Source: Acidobacteriota bacterium (GTDB lineage Bacteria; Acidobacteriota; Terriglobia; Bryobacterales; Bryobacteraceae). Taken from it: a stretch of 64,000 nt of DNA. Under the pieces are notes generated by a model that was not told where the DNA came from, made no database searches, and worked only from the letters and a program-made list of their open reading frames with translations. The DNA lies in assembly GCA_016870915.1 (NCBI GenBank), contig VFZY01000001.1, forward strand, positions 1 through 64,000, in the 5' to 3' direction. Shown one piece after another: positions 43,318 to 52,649 of the stretch (position 1 is the first letter of the stretch; every line of letters starts with the position of its first letter). The translations under genes and the position numbers were made by a program.

Positions 43318-45747
43318 TCATCGACCTGCTACGGCCGGCGCGGGGATCCACTTATTGATCATGTCGCGAACGTCATCGGGGCGGACGGGTTTGGCGAGAT
43401 AGTCGTCCATGCCGGCGGAAAGGCACCGTTCCCGGTCGCCGGAAAGCGCGTTGGCGGTCATGGCTACGATGATGGTGCGGTTTTTCCCGGTTTCGGTGCG
43501 CCGAAGCTCGCGGGTGGCCGTAAAACCATCCATTTCCGGCATCTGGCAATCCATGAAGACCAGGTCGAAGCGCTGCTGGCGGATGGCGTCGAGCGCCTCA
43601 TACCCATTGACCGCGATATCCACCCGGCACCCCAGCTTTCGCAACAGACCGATGCCGACACGGCGGTTGACCGGATTGTCCTCGACCAGCAAAACGTGCG
43701 CGGCGTGGGGCGTATCGCCGGCTTTGGGCGCTGGGACCGCTGAACGGGAGTCGCGGTTCAGGGCGCCCGCAACGGCCTGGATCAGTTGCGACGGCCGCAC
43801 CGGCTTCATGACACAACCCACCACGTCGATGGACTTGGCCCGCTGGACAACGGCCCGCTCACCCGCCGCGGTCAGCATGACGAGAGGTAACGCTTTGAAT
43901 GCCGCTTCGCTCTTCACCGCCCGCGCAACCATCAGGCCGTCCATGAGCGGCATGCGGAAGTCCAGGAGCATCAGATCGAAGGGCTCCTTCATGCGGGTTG
44001 AAGCCTGAAGCAGGTGGTAGGCTTCCGGGCCGGAGTTGGCGGTGGCCACCACAATGCCTTCGCGCATCAGTTCCCGTTCGATGATACGGCGGCTGGTGGC
44101 GTTGTCGTCCACCAGCAGAACTCGGCGGCCGGCACACTTGCCTGCCAGGCCCGGCGCCGCTTCGTACTCGCGGGTGACCGGCAGCGTGACCGTGAACCAG
44201 AACGTGGACCCGGAGCCCACTTCGCTCTCCACGCCGATTTCGCCGTTCATCATCGCGATAAGGCGGCGGGAGATCGCGAGCCCCAGGCCCGTGCCCCCAT
44301 AGCGGCGTGTTGTCGACGCATCCCCCTGCGAGAAGGACTCGAACAAACGGTTCTGCTGTTCGGGTGAAATGCCGATACCGGTGTCGGTCACCTCAAAGCG
44401 CAGTTGCACCTGATTGCCATCCCGCGCCTGGGTGTGAATCCACGCCGAAACCTCACCGGCTTCGGTGAACTTGACGGCGTTGGTGAGCAGGTTAAGAAGA
44501 ACCTGGCGGACACGCCCCGGGTCCCCGATGATCCCGGCGGGCACATCGTCGTCGATGGAAAGGGTGAGTTCCACGCCTTTCGAAAAGGCCTGTTCGGAGA
44601 CCAGTTCCATGGCCTGGCCCACGGCATAGCGCAGGTCGAAGTCACGCTCCTCCAGTTCCAGTTTCCCGGCTTCGATCTTTGAGAAATCCAGAATGTCGTT
44701 GAGGATGGTGAGCAGGGCGCCGCCCGAGGTGCGGATGGTTTCGGCCAATTCCCGTTGCTCGTCGGTGAGAGCGGTGTCGAGCAAGAGATTGGTCATGCCG
44801 ATGACCCCGTTCATCGGCGTCCGGATCTCATGCGACATCATCGCCAGAAACTCATTCTTGGCCTGAGCCGCGGCTTCGGCCTGATGACGGGCGTATTCGA
44901 GCGTGGCCGCCTGTTCAGCCAGTTGGGCGCGGCTGCGCTCCAGCTCAGCCACGTGGATGGCAAGCGACTCCTCGGCGCGCTTCTGATCGGTGGCATCAAT
45001 GAGCATGCCCACCCAGACGAAGTTCCCGTCTTCCTGCCGCACCGGCTTGGCTTCACCCTGAATCCAGCGTTTTTCGCCATCCCGCATCACGCGGTAGCAG
45101 GCTTTCCAGTTGCTTTTGGAAACGATCGCCTGCAAGATCGAGGACTTGACCATCTGCCGGTCTTCCGGCACCACGGAGCGGAGCATCAGCCGGCCGTCCC
45201 GCATCACGGCATCCGCCTCCACGCCGCAAAAACTGGCCAGCCCCTCGCCCACATAAGGAAACGAGTAACGCCTCCGCCCGGCGAACCGGAACTGGAACAT
45301 CACGCCCGGCGCGACACGGGCAATGCGTCCCAGTTTCTCGTCGCAATCCGCGGAGCTGAGCAGCGGCGCGATGTCCGCATGGTAGGACACGATGTGGGTG
45401 GGAGCACCCTGGTCATCGCGCGCGATGTGCAGGCGAACTCCATCGGCCACGGCACCCCCCGTGGCAAGAGTCAGTGTGGCCAGAAACTGTTGTTCCGAGT
45501 CGGCCGCGAGCGCGTCCCGCAAACGGGCCAGGGATTGGCGGTGAAAGCAGGCGTTGAGTTCACTGGCCGGGCGGCCCTCAAGACAGTCGCGTGGAAAGCC
45601 CGTCAACTGGCAGAACGCATCGTTGACCAGGATCGCTCGCGGGTCCGGCGAGCCATGTTCAAACACAATCACGGCCTGGCGCGACATCTCCAGAGAGCGC
45701 CGCTCCGGGCCCGTGATTCCTGCGGAATGGATAGAGCAGTCGAGCAA
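43318..45747 (-). CDS. Hybrid sensor histidine kinase with two receiver domains
   Basis: An 809-residue cytosolic kinase with no evident membrane segment. Two PAS domains (about 15-120 and 130-255; [18 protein letters not shown] closes the second PAC) lead via a coiled coil into His[27 protein letters not shown] with the phospho-His. HATPase motifs are [17 protein letters not shown] (N box), [22 protein letters not shown] (G1/F) and [14 protein letters not shown] (G2). Receiver 1 has [18 protein letters not shown] and MLTAAG; receiver 2 has [18 protein letters not shown] and AMTANA with final Lys in YLAKPVRP. Such BarA-like kinases usually pass phosphate to an Hpt domain, absent here. TTG 45747 has AGGAA 7 nt upstream; ATG 45687 is an alternative. 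Confidence 0.93.
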   Translation of the reverse strand: MLDCSIHSAGITGPERRSLEMSRQAVIVFEHGSPDPRAILVNDAFCQLTGFPRDCLEGRPASELNACFHRQSLARLRDALAADSEQQFLATLTLATGGAVADGVRLHIARDDQGAPTHIVSYHADIAPLLSSADCDEKLGRIARVAPGVMFQFRFAGRRRYSFPYVGEGLASFCGVEADAVMRDGRLMLRSVVPEDRQMVKSSILQAIVSKSNWKACYRVMRDGEKRWIQGEAKPVRQEDGNFVWVGMLIDATDQKRAEESLAIHVAELERSRAQLAEQAATLEYARHQAEAAAQAKNEFLAMMSHEIRTPMNGVIGMTNLLLDTALTDEQRELAETIRTSGGALLTILNDILDFSKIEAGKLELEERDFDLRYAVGQAMELVSEQAFSKGVELTLSIDDDVPAGIIGDPGRVRQVLLNLLTNAVKFTEAGEVSAWIHTQARDGNQVQLRFEVTDTGIGISPEQQNRLFESFSQGDASTTRRYGGTGLGLAISRRLIAMMNGEIGVESEVGSGSTFWFTVTLPVTREYEAAPGLAGKCAGRRVLLVDDNATSRRIIERELMREGIVVATANSGPEAYHLLQASTRMKEPFDLMLLDFRMPLMDGLMVARAVKSEAAFKALPLVMLTAAGERAVVQRAKSIDVVGCVMKPVRPSQLIQAVAGALNRDSRSAVPAPKAGDTPHAAHVLLVEDNPVNRRVGIGLLRKLGCRVDIAVNGYEALDAIRQQRFDLVFMDCQMPEMDGFTATRELRRTETGKNRTIIVAMTANALSGDRERCLSAGMDDYLAKPVRPDDVRDMINKWIPAPAVAGR

Positions 45748-45842
45748 CCAGCGTTCCTGCTTGACATATCGGCGCTTTTGCCGGGAAGTTCAGGCCGGGG
45801 TAGCGCACAGGTGTAATCACGCTACAGTGGGTAGACGGCGTG

Positions 45843-45870
45843 CCAATCGCGGCAAACCAATCGCGGCAAA
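45843..45870 (+). repeat. 14-bp perfect tandem duplication upstream of YkgJ gene
   Basis: CCAATCGCGGCAAA occurs at 45843-45856 and again at 45857-45870 without mismatch. It lies between the divergent kinase gene and the YkgJ gene, 6 nt before the ATG at 45877, so it could change the spacing or structure of the translation start region. No known operator is recognised. Confidence 0.85.
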
Positions 45871-45876
45871 CCCATC

Positions 45877-46281
45877 ATGGATATACGATTTCAATGCCAG
45901 CCGGGCTGCACGGCGTGTTGCGAGGTCAAGGGGTATGTCTACCTGACAGAACAGGACCTGGAGCGCGCGGCGGCCTTTGCCGGGCTGACCGCCCAGGAGT
46001 TCGAACGCAAGTACGTCTATCGCACGCGGCATCTGCTACGGCTGCGGAAGCCCCGGGATCGGAACTGCGAGTTTCTGGGCGCGGGCGTGTGCACAATTCA
46101 TCCGGCCAAGCCCACGCAGTGCCGGGTGTTTCCGTTCTGGCCGGAGATGGTGGAGGACCGGCGGGAGTGGAAGCGCGCGGGCAAGTTTTGCCCGGGAATC
46201 GGACAGGGGCCGCTGGTGCAGATCGGAACCGCCCTCGAGAAAAGCTCCGAGATGAAAAAAGCGTACCCGTCGATGTATTGA
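45877..46281 (+). CDS. YkgJ-family cysteine cluster protein
   Basis: A 134-residue protein. The cysteines of the family are in CQPGCTACCEVKG (four), then RNCEF, GVCTIHPAKPTQCRVFPFWPEM and KFCPGIGQG, making eight in all. The motif C-x3-C-x2-CC...C...C-x-I-Y/H-x-x-R/K-P-x-x-C-R-x-F-P-x-x, followed by a last Cys, is the UPF0153/YkgJ zinc- or iron-sulfur-binding pattern. The biochemical role is unknown. It starts at ATG 45877. No Shine-Dalgarno is visible; a tandem repeat immediately precedes the start. Confidence 0.88.
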   Translation: MDIRFQCQPGCTACCEVKGYVYLTEQDLERAAAFAGLTAQEFERKYVYRTRHLLRLRKPRDRNCEFLGAGVCTIHPAKPTQCRVFPFWPEMVEDRREWKRAGKFCPGIGQGPLVQIGTALEKSSEMKKAYPSMY

Positions 46282-46427
46282 TGGTTTGTGAGCCCTCAGA
46301 ACGGCTCCGGCTTCCGCTGCCTCGCAGCCAAGTCACCTGGATCACGCGGCCCGCCGCAGGGCGGCTGTCTTGCCACACCAGATCCAGGGCGCGCCTTGGC
46401 CCCAGTCATACCCGGCAAGCCCGGACG

Positions 46428-47198
46428 CTACCACGCCGGATCAAGCGAACGGAACGCGAGCGCATAGCGCCGGCCGAGCTCGCGCAGGCCCGGCGAATCA
46501 AAATGTACAACATCGCCCTTGTGGCCCAGACTCGCCGAAGAGGCGAAAGCGACCCGGTCCAAGTGGAGCGGCAGGGTGGCCAACTGCTCGTTGACCACGC
46601 CGCTGAAGGGGCTGGGATTGCCTTCCCGATCCCGCAGGAACTCACCCAACTGGCCGGCCACCACCGGGAGTCCGGCGCCCAGTTCGGCCCGGAGCGCGCT
46701 GAGCATCACGGCGAAACGCTGGCGGTAGGAGCGGGCCTTGGACTCATCGGCGGAGTCAGCCTCTCCCTGATGCCATAGGATGCCGCGAAGCTGGCCGTTC
46801 TTCATGGCCGCGCGGGCACGAGCCACAGCGTTCTTGAAGTGATTGGTACCGGGCTGCCATTCATCCAGCGCGGAGCCGCCAAAGGCCGCCGGAATAAGCC
46901 CGATACGAGTTCCTGGACGCGCGCGCAACAACTCGCGGGCGAAGGAGCGGCCAAGCCCGGTGCCAATGATCGTGGGCCGGTCAAAGTGCATGGGATCGAC
47001 AGCCGGCGCCCAGGTGAGTTCCTTCGTCAGCATGAAGACACCGGGGATCGGAGTCTTATCCTGTTCTTCCACGGCGCCGCGGCCCGCCATGTTGGACTGT
47101 CCTGCGAGCAGGAAAAGTTCGAGCCCGGTGGGGGCGGAATCGGCTGGCGGGTTTTGACCAGACAGCGATAGACAGGCAAGAAAAAGGAGGCCGCGCAC
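46428..47198 (-). CDS. Secreted SASA-family carbohydrate esterase
   Basis: A 256-residue protein starting at GTG 47198, with a signal (RGLLFLACLSLSGQ). The nucleophile motif LFLLAGQSNMAGRG (Ser in GQSN), the oxyanion block IPAAFGGSALDEW, GILWHQGEADS and the Asp-His pair in GDVVHFDSPGLRELGRRYA match sialate O-acetylesterase/plant xylan-acetylesterase-like enzymes. It probably removes acetyl groups from polysaccharides in the periplasm. It starts 9 nt after the lipA stop on the same strand; the 146-nt gap downstream (46282-46427) shows no gene. Confidence 0.88.
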   Translation of the reverse strand: MRGLLFLACLSLSGQNPPADSAPTGLELFLLAGQSNMAGRGAVEEQDKTPIPGVFMLTKELTWAPAVDPMHFDRPTIIGTGLGRSFARELLRARPGTRIGLIPAAFGGSALDEWQPGTNHFKNAVARARAAMKNGQLRGILWHQGEADSADESKARSYRQRFAVMLSALRAELGAGLPVVAGQLGEFLRDREGNPSPFSGVVNEQLATLPLHLDRVAFASSASLGHKGDVVHFDSPGLRELGRRYALAFRSLDPAW

Positions 47199-47207
47199 GG
47201 ATTGAGA

Positions 47208-48092
47208 CTAACACACCGGCGCGGGCCGTACAGCTTCATCCGCGTGATAGGAACTGCGGACCAGCGGACCCGCCTCGACATGACGAAACCCAAGCGCGGC
47301 GCCTTCGGCACGCAGTTGTTCGAACTCCTCCCGGGGAACGTAGCGCAGGATAGGCAGGTGCTTGGGAGAAGGACGGAGATACTGGCCAATGGTCATGATG
47401 CCGACGCCATGGGCCCGCAAGTCGCGCATGGTCTGGCGGACTTCATCAACCGTCTCACCCAGGCCCATCATGAGCCCGGACTTTGTGGGCACATCGGACC
47501 GGAGCCGCCCCGCCCAGGCAAGCATCTCAAGCGACCGCTCGTACCGGGCGCCCAGCCGGACCTGGCGGTACAGGCGGGGCACGGTCTCAATGTTGTGATT
47601 GAGCACATCCGGGCCAGCCTCCATCACAACAGCCATGGCGTCGCGATTGCCCTGGAAATCGGGCACCAGCACCTCGACTTTGCAGCCCGGGATGCGCTCC
47701 CGAATGGCGCGGATCGTGAGGGCGAACAGTTCGGCTCCACCGTCCTTGCGGTCGTCACGGTTGACGGAAGTGATCACGGCGTAGTCCAGGCCCAGGGCGG
47801 CCACGGCTTCCGCCACCCGGCGCGGTTCGTCGTAATCCACTTCAAGCGGGGCGCCTTTTTGAACCGCGCAGAATCCGCAACGGCGTGTGCAGAGGTTGCC
47901 GAGGATCATGAAGGTTGCGGTGCGCCGGTTCCAGCAATCGCCCACGTTGGGGCAGGCGGCGCTCTCGCAGACGGTGTGAAGCTGGAGCCGTGTGACCAGA
48001 TCCTTCAACTGCCGGTAGTTCTCACCGGCCGGGGCGGGGGCGCGCAGCCATTCCGGACGGGCGGAACGTTGGGATTGAATGTTGACCAGCAA
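47208..48092 (-). CDS. lipA: Lipoyl synthase
   Basis: A 294-residue radical-SAM enzyme inserting two sulfurs into octanoyl groups. The auxiliary cluster motif is CESAACPNVGDC and the radical-SAM CxxxCxxC is CTRRCGFCAV. EVLVPDFQGN, YEADPDVLNHNIETVPRLYRQVR-like (GPDVLNHNIETVPRLYRQVR) and SGLMMGLGETVDEV are typical, and the C-terminal RSSY (in LVRSSYHADE) provides the Ser that ligates the auxiliary cluster. TTG 48092 is supported by GGAGG 7 nt upstream. No lipB is beside it, so lipoate ligation genes are elsewhere. Confidence 0.96.
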   Translation of the reverse strand: MLVNIQSQRSARPEWLRAPAPAGENYRQLKDLVTRLQLHTVCESAACPNVGDCWNRRTATFMILGNLCTRRCGFCAVQKGAPLEVDYDEPRRVAEAVAALGLDYAVITSVNRDDRKDGGAELFALTIRAIRERIPGCKVEVLVPDFQGNRDAMAVVMEAGPDVLNHNIETVPRLYRQVRLGARYERSLEMLAWAGRLRSDVPTKSGLMMGLGETVDEVRQTMRDLRAHGVGIMTIGQYLRPSPKHLPILRYVPREEFEQLRAEGAALGFRHVEAGPLVRSSYHADEAVRPAPVC

Positions 48093-48265
48093 GGAGACAC
48101 CTCCAGTGTATCGTGGCGCGGCAGTGTGCCTGTGGACCGGACCACCACCAGGGCGAATGGCCGGCGCCGCCGGTTTGAAATGACAGAGCGGCCGGTTTTG
48201 ATATAACAGACTAGAGCCTCGCGCGCGTGCGGCGCTCGTTCCTTGACGTGGTGAAAGGTAGTGGC

Positions 48266-49828
48266 ATGAGAAGAGCTATTGCGGGTGGATTGTCCCTGTT
48301 TCTGGCCCTGGGTGCGGGCGCCGCGCCGAGCCTGGCAGCCGATTGGCTGACCGACGGCGGCGACATCCGGCGCACGAACTGGCAGAAGGATGAAAAGATC
48401 CTGACCAAGGCCAATGTCAAGGACATGAAGCTGCTTTGGAAGACGAAGCTCGACAACGAGCCGCGTCAAATGCACTCGTTGCTTGAACCTCTTGTGATCG
48501 GGCGCGTGGAGACGAAATCCGGACCCAGGGAGATGGTGATCCAGGCCGGGGTTTCCGATAACATCTACGCCCTGGATGCATCCACGGGCCAGGTGATCTG
48601 GAAGCGGCACTTCGAGAGCACCTTCAAGGATCAGCCCGGCGGCCGGGGACCGAGCGTTCTTTGCCCGGGCGGAATGACCGCGAATTCGGTGATCGGCCCG
48701 GGGGACGGCGCGGGCAAATACATCATCTACTCCGTGGGCTGGGACGGGCGGCTGCAACGCCTGAATGCCGCCGACGGCGAAATGCTGGCGCCCCCGGCAA
48801 AGTTCATGCCTCCCAACGGCAAACCGTACGCGTTGAACCTGGTGAACAACGTCATCTACACGCATTCGGCACAAGGCTGCGGCGGCAACCCGAACATGGC
48901 CTACACCTACGACTTGGCAAGCAAGAAAGTTGGAAGCTGGGGACCGGCGGGCGGCGGCATGTGGGGCCGCTCAGGACCGGCCGTGAGCAAAGACCTTGTG
49001 ATGTACACCGGCACCGGCGACGGCCGCTGGGACCCGGAAAACGGGCTGTATGGCAACGGGCTGATCGGTGTGAAGCAGAACCCCGAAACGAAGGCCCTGG
49101 AACTGGTGGATTACTACGGGCCGTCCAATGCGGAGTGGCTGTTCAAGCGCGACCTGGATATGCAGGTCACCCCGGCGATCTTCGAGTGGAAGGGCAAGGA
49201 GTACATGGTGGGTGCGAGCAAGGAGTGCCGCATTTATCTGATGGACACCGAGTCGATTGGTGGAGACGACCACCGGACGCCGGTCTACCGGACTCCGCTG
49301 ATCTGCAACGAAATTGTAGATTTCGCCGAAGCCGGGATCTGGGGATCGCTCGCGACGTGGGATGAGCCGAACGGTACGCGCTGGGTGCTGACCCCGTTCT
49401 GGGGTCCGAAGCACTCCCGGTTTAAGGCGCCCATCGAGAATGGCGAGGTGAAGAAGGGCGCCATTGCGGCGTTCAAAATGGAGATGGCGGGCGGGAAGGC
49501 CCGTCTTGCCCCGGCGTGGATCTCGCGGGATATGAATCAGGCGGAGCCGCCGCTGATCGCCAACGGCATGATCTTCGCCTATGGCAGCGGCGAGAATACG
49601 GCCCAGGCATTCCCCGACGTCGGTCTCGACTTCCGGATGGACCGGCGCGTTCCTCTTTCCACGCACGCCGTGCTCTACGCGCTGGATGCGCAGACGGGCA
49701 AGGAACTGTGGTCCAGTGGCAAGGAGATCACCTACTGGAACCACTGGGGCGGCCTGGCGCTGGCCAACGGCAAGGTGTATATCAACACCTGGGATGGCTA
49801 CCTGTATTGCTTCGGCTTAAAGAAGTAA
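48266..49828 (+). CDS. Secreted PQQ-repeat beta-propeller protein
   Basis: A 520-residue protein from ATG 48266 with a Sec signal ([25 protein letters not shown]); an upstream in-frame start is only leader extension. Propeller-type repeats include [30 protein letters not shown] and [13 protein letters not shown]. The catalytic motifs of alcohol dehydrogenases (TTGNPWP..., HD-x-W-D) are not seen, so it may bind PQQ-like cofactor or none. Cysteines at [17 protein letters not shown] and ECRIY could form disulfides. The role is unknown. It overlaps the following SGNH gene by 22 bp. Confidence 0.8.
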   Translation: MRRAIAGGLSLFLALGAGAAPSLAADWLTDGGDIRRTNWQKDEKILTKANVKDMKLLWKTKLDNEPRQMHSLLEPLVIGRVETKSGPREMVIQAGVSDNIYALDASTGQVIWKRHFESTFKDQPGGRGPSVLCPGGMTANSVIGPGDGAGKYIIYSVGWDGRLQRLNAADGEMLAPPAKFMPPNGKPYALNLVNNVIYTHSAQGCGGNPNMAYTYDLASKKVGSWGPAGGGMWGRSGPAVSKDLVMYTGTGDGRWDPENGLYGNGLIGVKQNPETKALELVDYYGPSNAEWLFKRDLDMQVTPAIFEWKGKEYMVGASKECRIYLMDTESIGGDDHRTPVYRTPLICNEIVDFAEAGIWGSLATWDEPNGTRWVLTPFWGPKHSRFKAPIENGEVKKGAIAAFKMEMAGGKARLAPAWISRDMNQAEPPLIANGMIFAYGSGENTAQAFPDVGLDFRMDRRVPLSTHAVLYALDAQTGKELWSSGKEITYWNHWGGLALANGKVYINTWDGYLYCFGLKK

Positions 49829-50562
49829 CGCGGATCGCACTGGCGTTGGCCGCGTCCGTGAGCCGTGGCGCGGCGCAGGAAGACCTTTCGCGCGAAGACC
49901 TGCAACGGGCCGTGCGGGCGTACCGCCGCCTGATGCTCGACTGGGGCGGCCTCACGCGCTACGGAAGTGAGAACGCGGAACTGCGCTTGAAGCCCGGCGA
50001 GCAGCGGGTGGTCTTTCTGGGCACCGAAATCACCGAAAACTGGAGTGAGGACGGCCGCGAATTCTTCCCGGGCAAGCCGTACCTCAACCGTGGCATCGCT
50101 CGCCAGACAGCGGCCCAGATGCTGGTGCGATTCCGGCAGGACGTAATCGCGCTTTCGCCGCGCGCGGTGGTGATCGAGGCGGGCACCAACGATATCGCCA
50201 GTGTGATGGGGCCATCCACCGAAGGAGCCATGGCGGATCATTACTTGTCCATGCTGGACCTGGCGGCCGCCCATTCCATCCGGGTGGTTCTGGCGTCTGT
50301 GCCACCGGTTTGCGATTGCGTACCCGGTGCTCCCAAACAGAGCGCCCGGCGCCCGGCGGGAAAGATCATCAGTTTGAACGGATGGCTTCGGGATCAGGCC
50401 AGGAAGAGCGGCGCCGTGTTCCTGGATTACCACGGAGTGCTCGCCGAAGGCCGCGGACTCAACAGTGCGTACACATCTGACGGATTTCTGCCCAACAGCG
50501 CCGGGTACCGCCAGATGGCCGGTGCGGCCGAGCGCGCCATCGCGGAAGCGCTGGCCCGCTGA
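49807..50562 (+). CDS. SGNH/GDSL-hydrolase fold protein lacking catalytic Ser and His
   Basis: A 251-residue protein. TTG 49807 lies inside the end of the propeller gene and gives a signal peptide ([23 protein letters not shown]). The fold is clear: [12 protein letters not shown] at block [15 protein letters not shown] at block [12 protein letters not shown] at block III and [17 protein letters not shown] at block V. Active enzymes read G-D-S-I-T in block I and D-x-x-H-P in block V; here they read G-T-E-I-T and D-G-F-L-P. The nucleophile Ser and the base His are both gone, while the oxyanion Gly and Asn remain. The protein is probably a non-catalytic binding protein, or uses another mechanism. 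Confidence 0.75.
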   Translation: MLRLKEVTRIALALAASVSRGAAQEDLSREDLQRAVRAYRRLMLDWGGLTRYGSENAELRLKPGEQRVVFLGTEITENWSEDGREFFPGKPYLNRGIARQTAAQMLVRFRQDVIALSPRAVVIEAGTNDIASVMGPSTEGAMADHYLSMLDLAAAHSIRVVLASVPPVCDCVPGAPKQSARRPAGKIISLNGWLRDQARKSGAVFLDYHGVLAEGRGLNSAYTSDGFLPNSAGYRQMAGAAERAIAEALAR

Positions 50563-50563
50563 G

Positions 50564-50608
50564 ACTTCCCCAGGAACGGTCGCTGTTCCGTGCGCTTTCG
50601 GAAGTTTT
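50564..50608 (+). terminator. Possible terminator after SGNH gene
   Basis: ACTTCC (50564-50569) can pair with GGAAGT (50600-50605), and an inner GGAAC (50573-50577) pairs with GTTCC (50585-50589), followed by TTTT. The structure starts right after the SGNH stop. The stems are short and the T-run brief, so this is a moderate candidate separating it from the PAS-motA unit. Confidence 0.35.
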
Positions 50609-50655
50609 ACCGATGAGTGCAACCCGGTTGACGATATGGCCAACAGAGGTGCACG

Positions 50656-51255
50656 ATGCAGCGGCTATCCCTGCCACTGGAGAATCTACGCGAAAGCCGG
50701 AACAAGAGCCCCGGGCTGACGGCTGATGGGCCTGGGGCGGACCACTACCCGGTCCACCACCGGAACGAGTCTCAGGCGGTCCTGGATCTGACCCCGATTC
50801 CGATTCGATTGGTGGACCGGGATGGCCGTGTGGAGTTCGCGAATCGTGCGTGGATGCTGTCGGCGGGAGTGGCCCGGGAAGCAACCACTTGGGAGAATCT
50901 CTTGGCCCGCGGAGTCCGGGAGGAGGGCAAGCGGCAGTGGTTTGCAGCCTTCGAGTCACGGAAGCCGTATCAGATTGCGTTCGCGGTGGCGCGCACCGAT
51001 GGCCAACATCTCCATCTGACGGAGGTCGGGCAGCCCCGGTTGGGGCAGGACGGGGTCTTCCAGGGCGCCGGGACAATACGGGCGCTGGAGTCCCGTCTTA
51101 ACGAGGCCGGCAAGCCGTTACCCGTGCTCGATCTGGCCCGAATGGCCGGCCAGGCGGCGGGCGCCACGCATACCGAAAGCTTGAGCCACTGGAGCAGCAG
51201 CGTGGAGAGTTGGCTCACACTGGCCAGTCTGGCTCCATCCCGGGGCGCGGTTTAG
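50656..51255 (+). CDS. Small PAS-domain protein
   Basis: A 199-residue cytosolic protein. Residues about 40-145 form a PAS fold: AVLDLTPIPIRLVDRDGRVEFANRAWMLSAGV at the start, a helical segment WENLLARGVREEGKRQWFAAFESRKPYQIAFAVAR, and the sheet HLHLTEVGQPRLGQDGVFQGAGTIRAL. No effector domain (kinase, GGDEF) follows; the C-terminal 55 residues are a polar tail. AGAGG 9 nt before ATG 50656 is a possible ribosome site. It stands 27 nt before motA, so it might be an input module for motility or be cotranscribed by chance. Confidence 0.72.
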   Translation: MQRLSLPLENLRESRNKSPGLTADGPGADHYPVHHRNESQAVLDLTPIPIRLVDRDGRVEFANRAWMLSAGVAREATTWENLLARGVREEGKRQWFAAFESRKPYQIAFAVARTDGQHLHLTEVGQPRLGQDGVFQGAGTIRALESRLNEAGKPLPVLDLARMAGQAAGATHTESLSHWSSSVESWLTLASLAPSRGAV

Positions 51256-51282
51256 GCGAAAAGGAGTTCTCGAACCAATTCC

Positions 51283-52140
51283 ATGTTTGCAATCATCGGA
51301 ATCGTAATCGTATTCGGCAGCGTCATCGGTGGCTACCTGATGGCGCACGGACACCTGGAAGTGCTGTTCCAGCCGAACGAACTGGTGGTGATCTGCGGAG
51401 CGGCTCTGGGCAGCATGCTGGTGGCGAACCCGCTGCCGATCGTGATTGGCGTGATGAAAGGGTTGATCGGCGTCTTGAAGGGAAGTCCCTACAACAAGGC
51501 GATGTACCTGGAAAACTTGAAGATGCTGAACGCCGTATTCACGCACGCCCGGAAGAACGGCCTGGTGAAGCTGGAAGCCGACGTGGATGAGCCCGACAAG
51601 AGCCAGGTGTTCTCGCAGTTTCCTAACTTCCTCAAGAATCACGCGGCGGTGGGACTGGTGTGCGACACGTTGAGAACGGCGATCAGCGGCGGCATCGGGC
51701 ACCATGAACTGGATCAGGTGATGGAGCAGGACATCGAGATCCACGCCCATGAGCAGAACCTGATCGCCACGGCGCTGAACACCACGGCCGACGCATTTCC
51801 CGGCCTTGGCATCGTCGCCGCCGTGTTGGGCGTCATCGTCACCATGGGCGCCTTGGGCGGCCCTCCCGAACAGATTGGCCATCACGTGGCGGCGGCGCTG
51901 GTAGGCACGTTCCTGGGTATTCTGCTGTGCTACGGCATTCTGGGTCCCCTGGCTTCAAACATGACCAAGATCATCGACTGCGAGAAAGAGTACCTGCTGT
52001 TTCTGCGCGCGGGCGTGATGGCGTTTGTGCGCGGCGCCGCGCCCATTCTGGCCTCTGAGATCGCGCGGCGCGCCATCCCGCACCACGAACGGCCGTCGTT
52101 CAAAGAGATGGAAGAGGCCTGCCGCGGCGGTGCCAAGTAA
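51283..52140 (+). CDS. motA: Flagellar motor stator protein MotA
   Basis: A 285-residue inner-membrane stator subunit, full length for the family. Helices: IIGIVIVFGSVIGGYLM (1-20), VVICGAALGSMLV (36-52), GIVAAVLGVIVTMG (about 175-190) and AALVGTFLGILLCYGILGPL (about 205-225). The prolines of the proton path are present in FPGLG and GILGPLASN. The cytoplasmic loop has KNHAAVGLVCDTLRTAISGGIGHHELDQVMEQDIEIHAHE. The C-terminus ends in GGAK exactly at a 15-bp tandem repeat. The next gene, which should be motB, is truncated. Confidence 0.93.
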   Translation: MFAIIGIVIVFGSVIGGYLMAHGHLEVLFQPNELVVICGAALGSMLVANPLPIVIGVMKGLIGVLKGSPYNKAMYLENLKMLNAVFTHARKNGLVKLEADVDEPDKSQVFSQFPNFLKNHAAVGLVCDTLRTAISGGIGHHELDQVMEQDIEIHAHEQNLIATALNTTADAFPGLGIVAAVLGVIVTMGALGGPPEQIGHHVAAALVGTFLGILLCYGILGPLASNMTKIIDCEKEYLLFLRAGVMAFVRGAAPILASEIARRAIPHHERPSFKEMEEACRGGAK

Positions 52141-52164
52141 GGCGGTGCCCGCTAACGCGGCGCC
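52126..52164 (+). repeat. 15-bp tandem repeat at motA end/motB deletion junction
   Basis: GGCGGTGCCAAGTAA (52126-52140) is followed by GGCGGTGCCCGCTAA (52141-52155), then CGCGGCGCC (52156-52164), a further partial unit. In motA's frame these read GGAK-stop, GGAR-stop, RGA. The repeat sits exactly where the motA stop meets the motB remnant, suggesting slippage or recombination at this point. Confidence 0.8.
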
Positions 52165-52633
52165 AGGGGAGTTCTTTCAGAGCGGCAGCCCGGACCCCAC
52201 CGGAAGTGGTGAGGAACTGCTGATCAAGATGGCCGGTGAGCTCTCCCAAATCCCAAACACGGTACTGATTGAGGGCCATACCGACTCGAAGCCATTCAAC
52301 CGCGAAGGCTATTCCAACTGGGAGCTTTCGGTGGACCGGGCCAACGCGGCGCGCCGCCTGATGATGATGTACGGCCTGCGGTCCGACCAGGTGATGCAGG
52401 TGCGCGGCTTCGCGGACCAGCGGCTGTTCACCCAGGATGACCCGGAGCATCCCTCCAACCGGCGCATATCGGTGCTGGTGCAGTATGCCGATTCGCCGCC
52501 TGGGACAAACCTCGATCCGATGACCGAGGCCGGCAAGAAGGCCGCCGGCGGCGAGGGCGGCGAGCCGGCCCCGGCAGCCGGGGCCAAGGCCGAGGAAGCC
52601 AAACCCGAGGAGAAGAAGTCCGGCGGGCACTGA
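52130..52633 (+). pseudogene. motB: motB remnant: OmpA-like domain only, no membrane anchor
   Basis: At most 167 residues from GTG 52130 (or 153 from GTG 52145). The body FFQSGSPDPTGSGEELLIKMAGELSQIPNTVLIEGHTDSKPFNREGYSNWELSVDRANAARRLMMMYGLRSDQVMQVRGFADQRL is the peptidoglycan-binding OmpA domain of MotB, complete and well conserved, ending in an Ala/Glu/Lys tail. A normal MotB has an N-terminal membrane helix with the proton-carrying Asp and a plug, about 150 residues; none is found in any frame here. No signal peptide is present either, so the product could not reach the wall. It is most likely a deletion pseudogene, unless the assembly collapsed the region. Confidence 0.75.
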
Positions 52634-52638
52634 GGGCA

Positions 52639-52644
52639 TATACT
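52639..52644 (+). promoter_or_regulatory. -10 TATACT box before coiled-coil gene
   Basis: TATACT precedes ATG 52650 by 5 nt and the second in-frame ATG (52653) by 8 nt; the spacer is GGCGG. It is another instance of the TANNNT-start geometry. If the 8-nt distance is preferred, the protein would begin at the second Met. Confidence 0.4.
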
Positions 52645-52649
52645 GGCGG

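Noticed and set aside
46428-47198. TAGTCT 6 nt before the SASA gene as a further leaderless -10
   Set aside because: The box contains the lipA stop codon in a tight operon arrangement, so it is better explained as coincidence.
48176-48207. TTGAAA ... GATATA/TATAAC as a promoter of the propeller gene
   Set aside because: The spacer would be 19-21 nt and neither hexamer is convincing, so it was not called.
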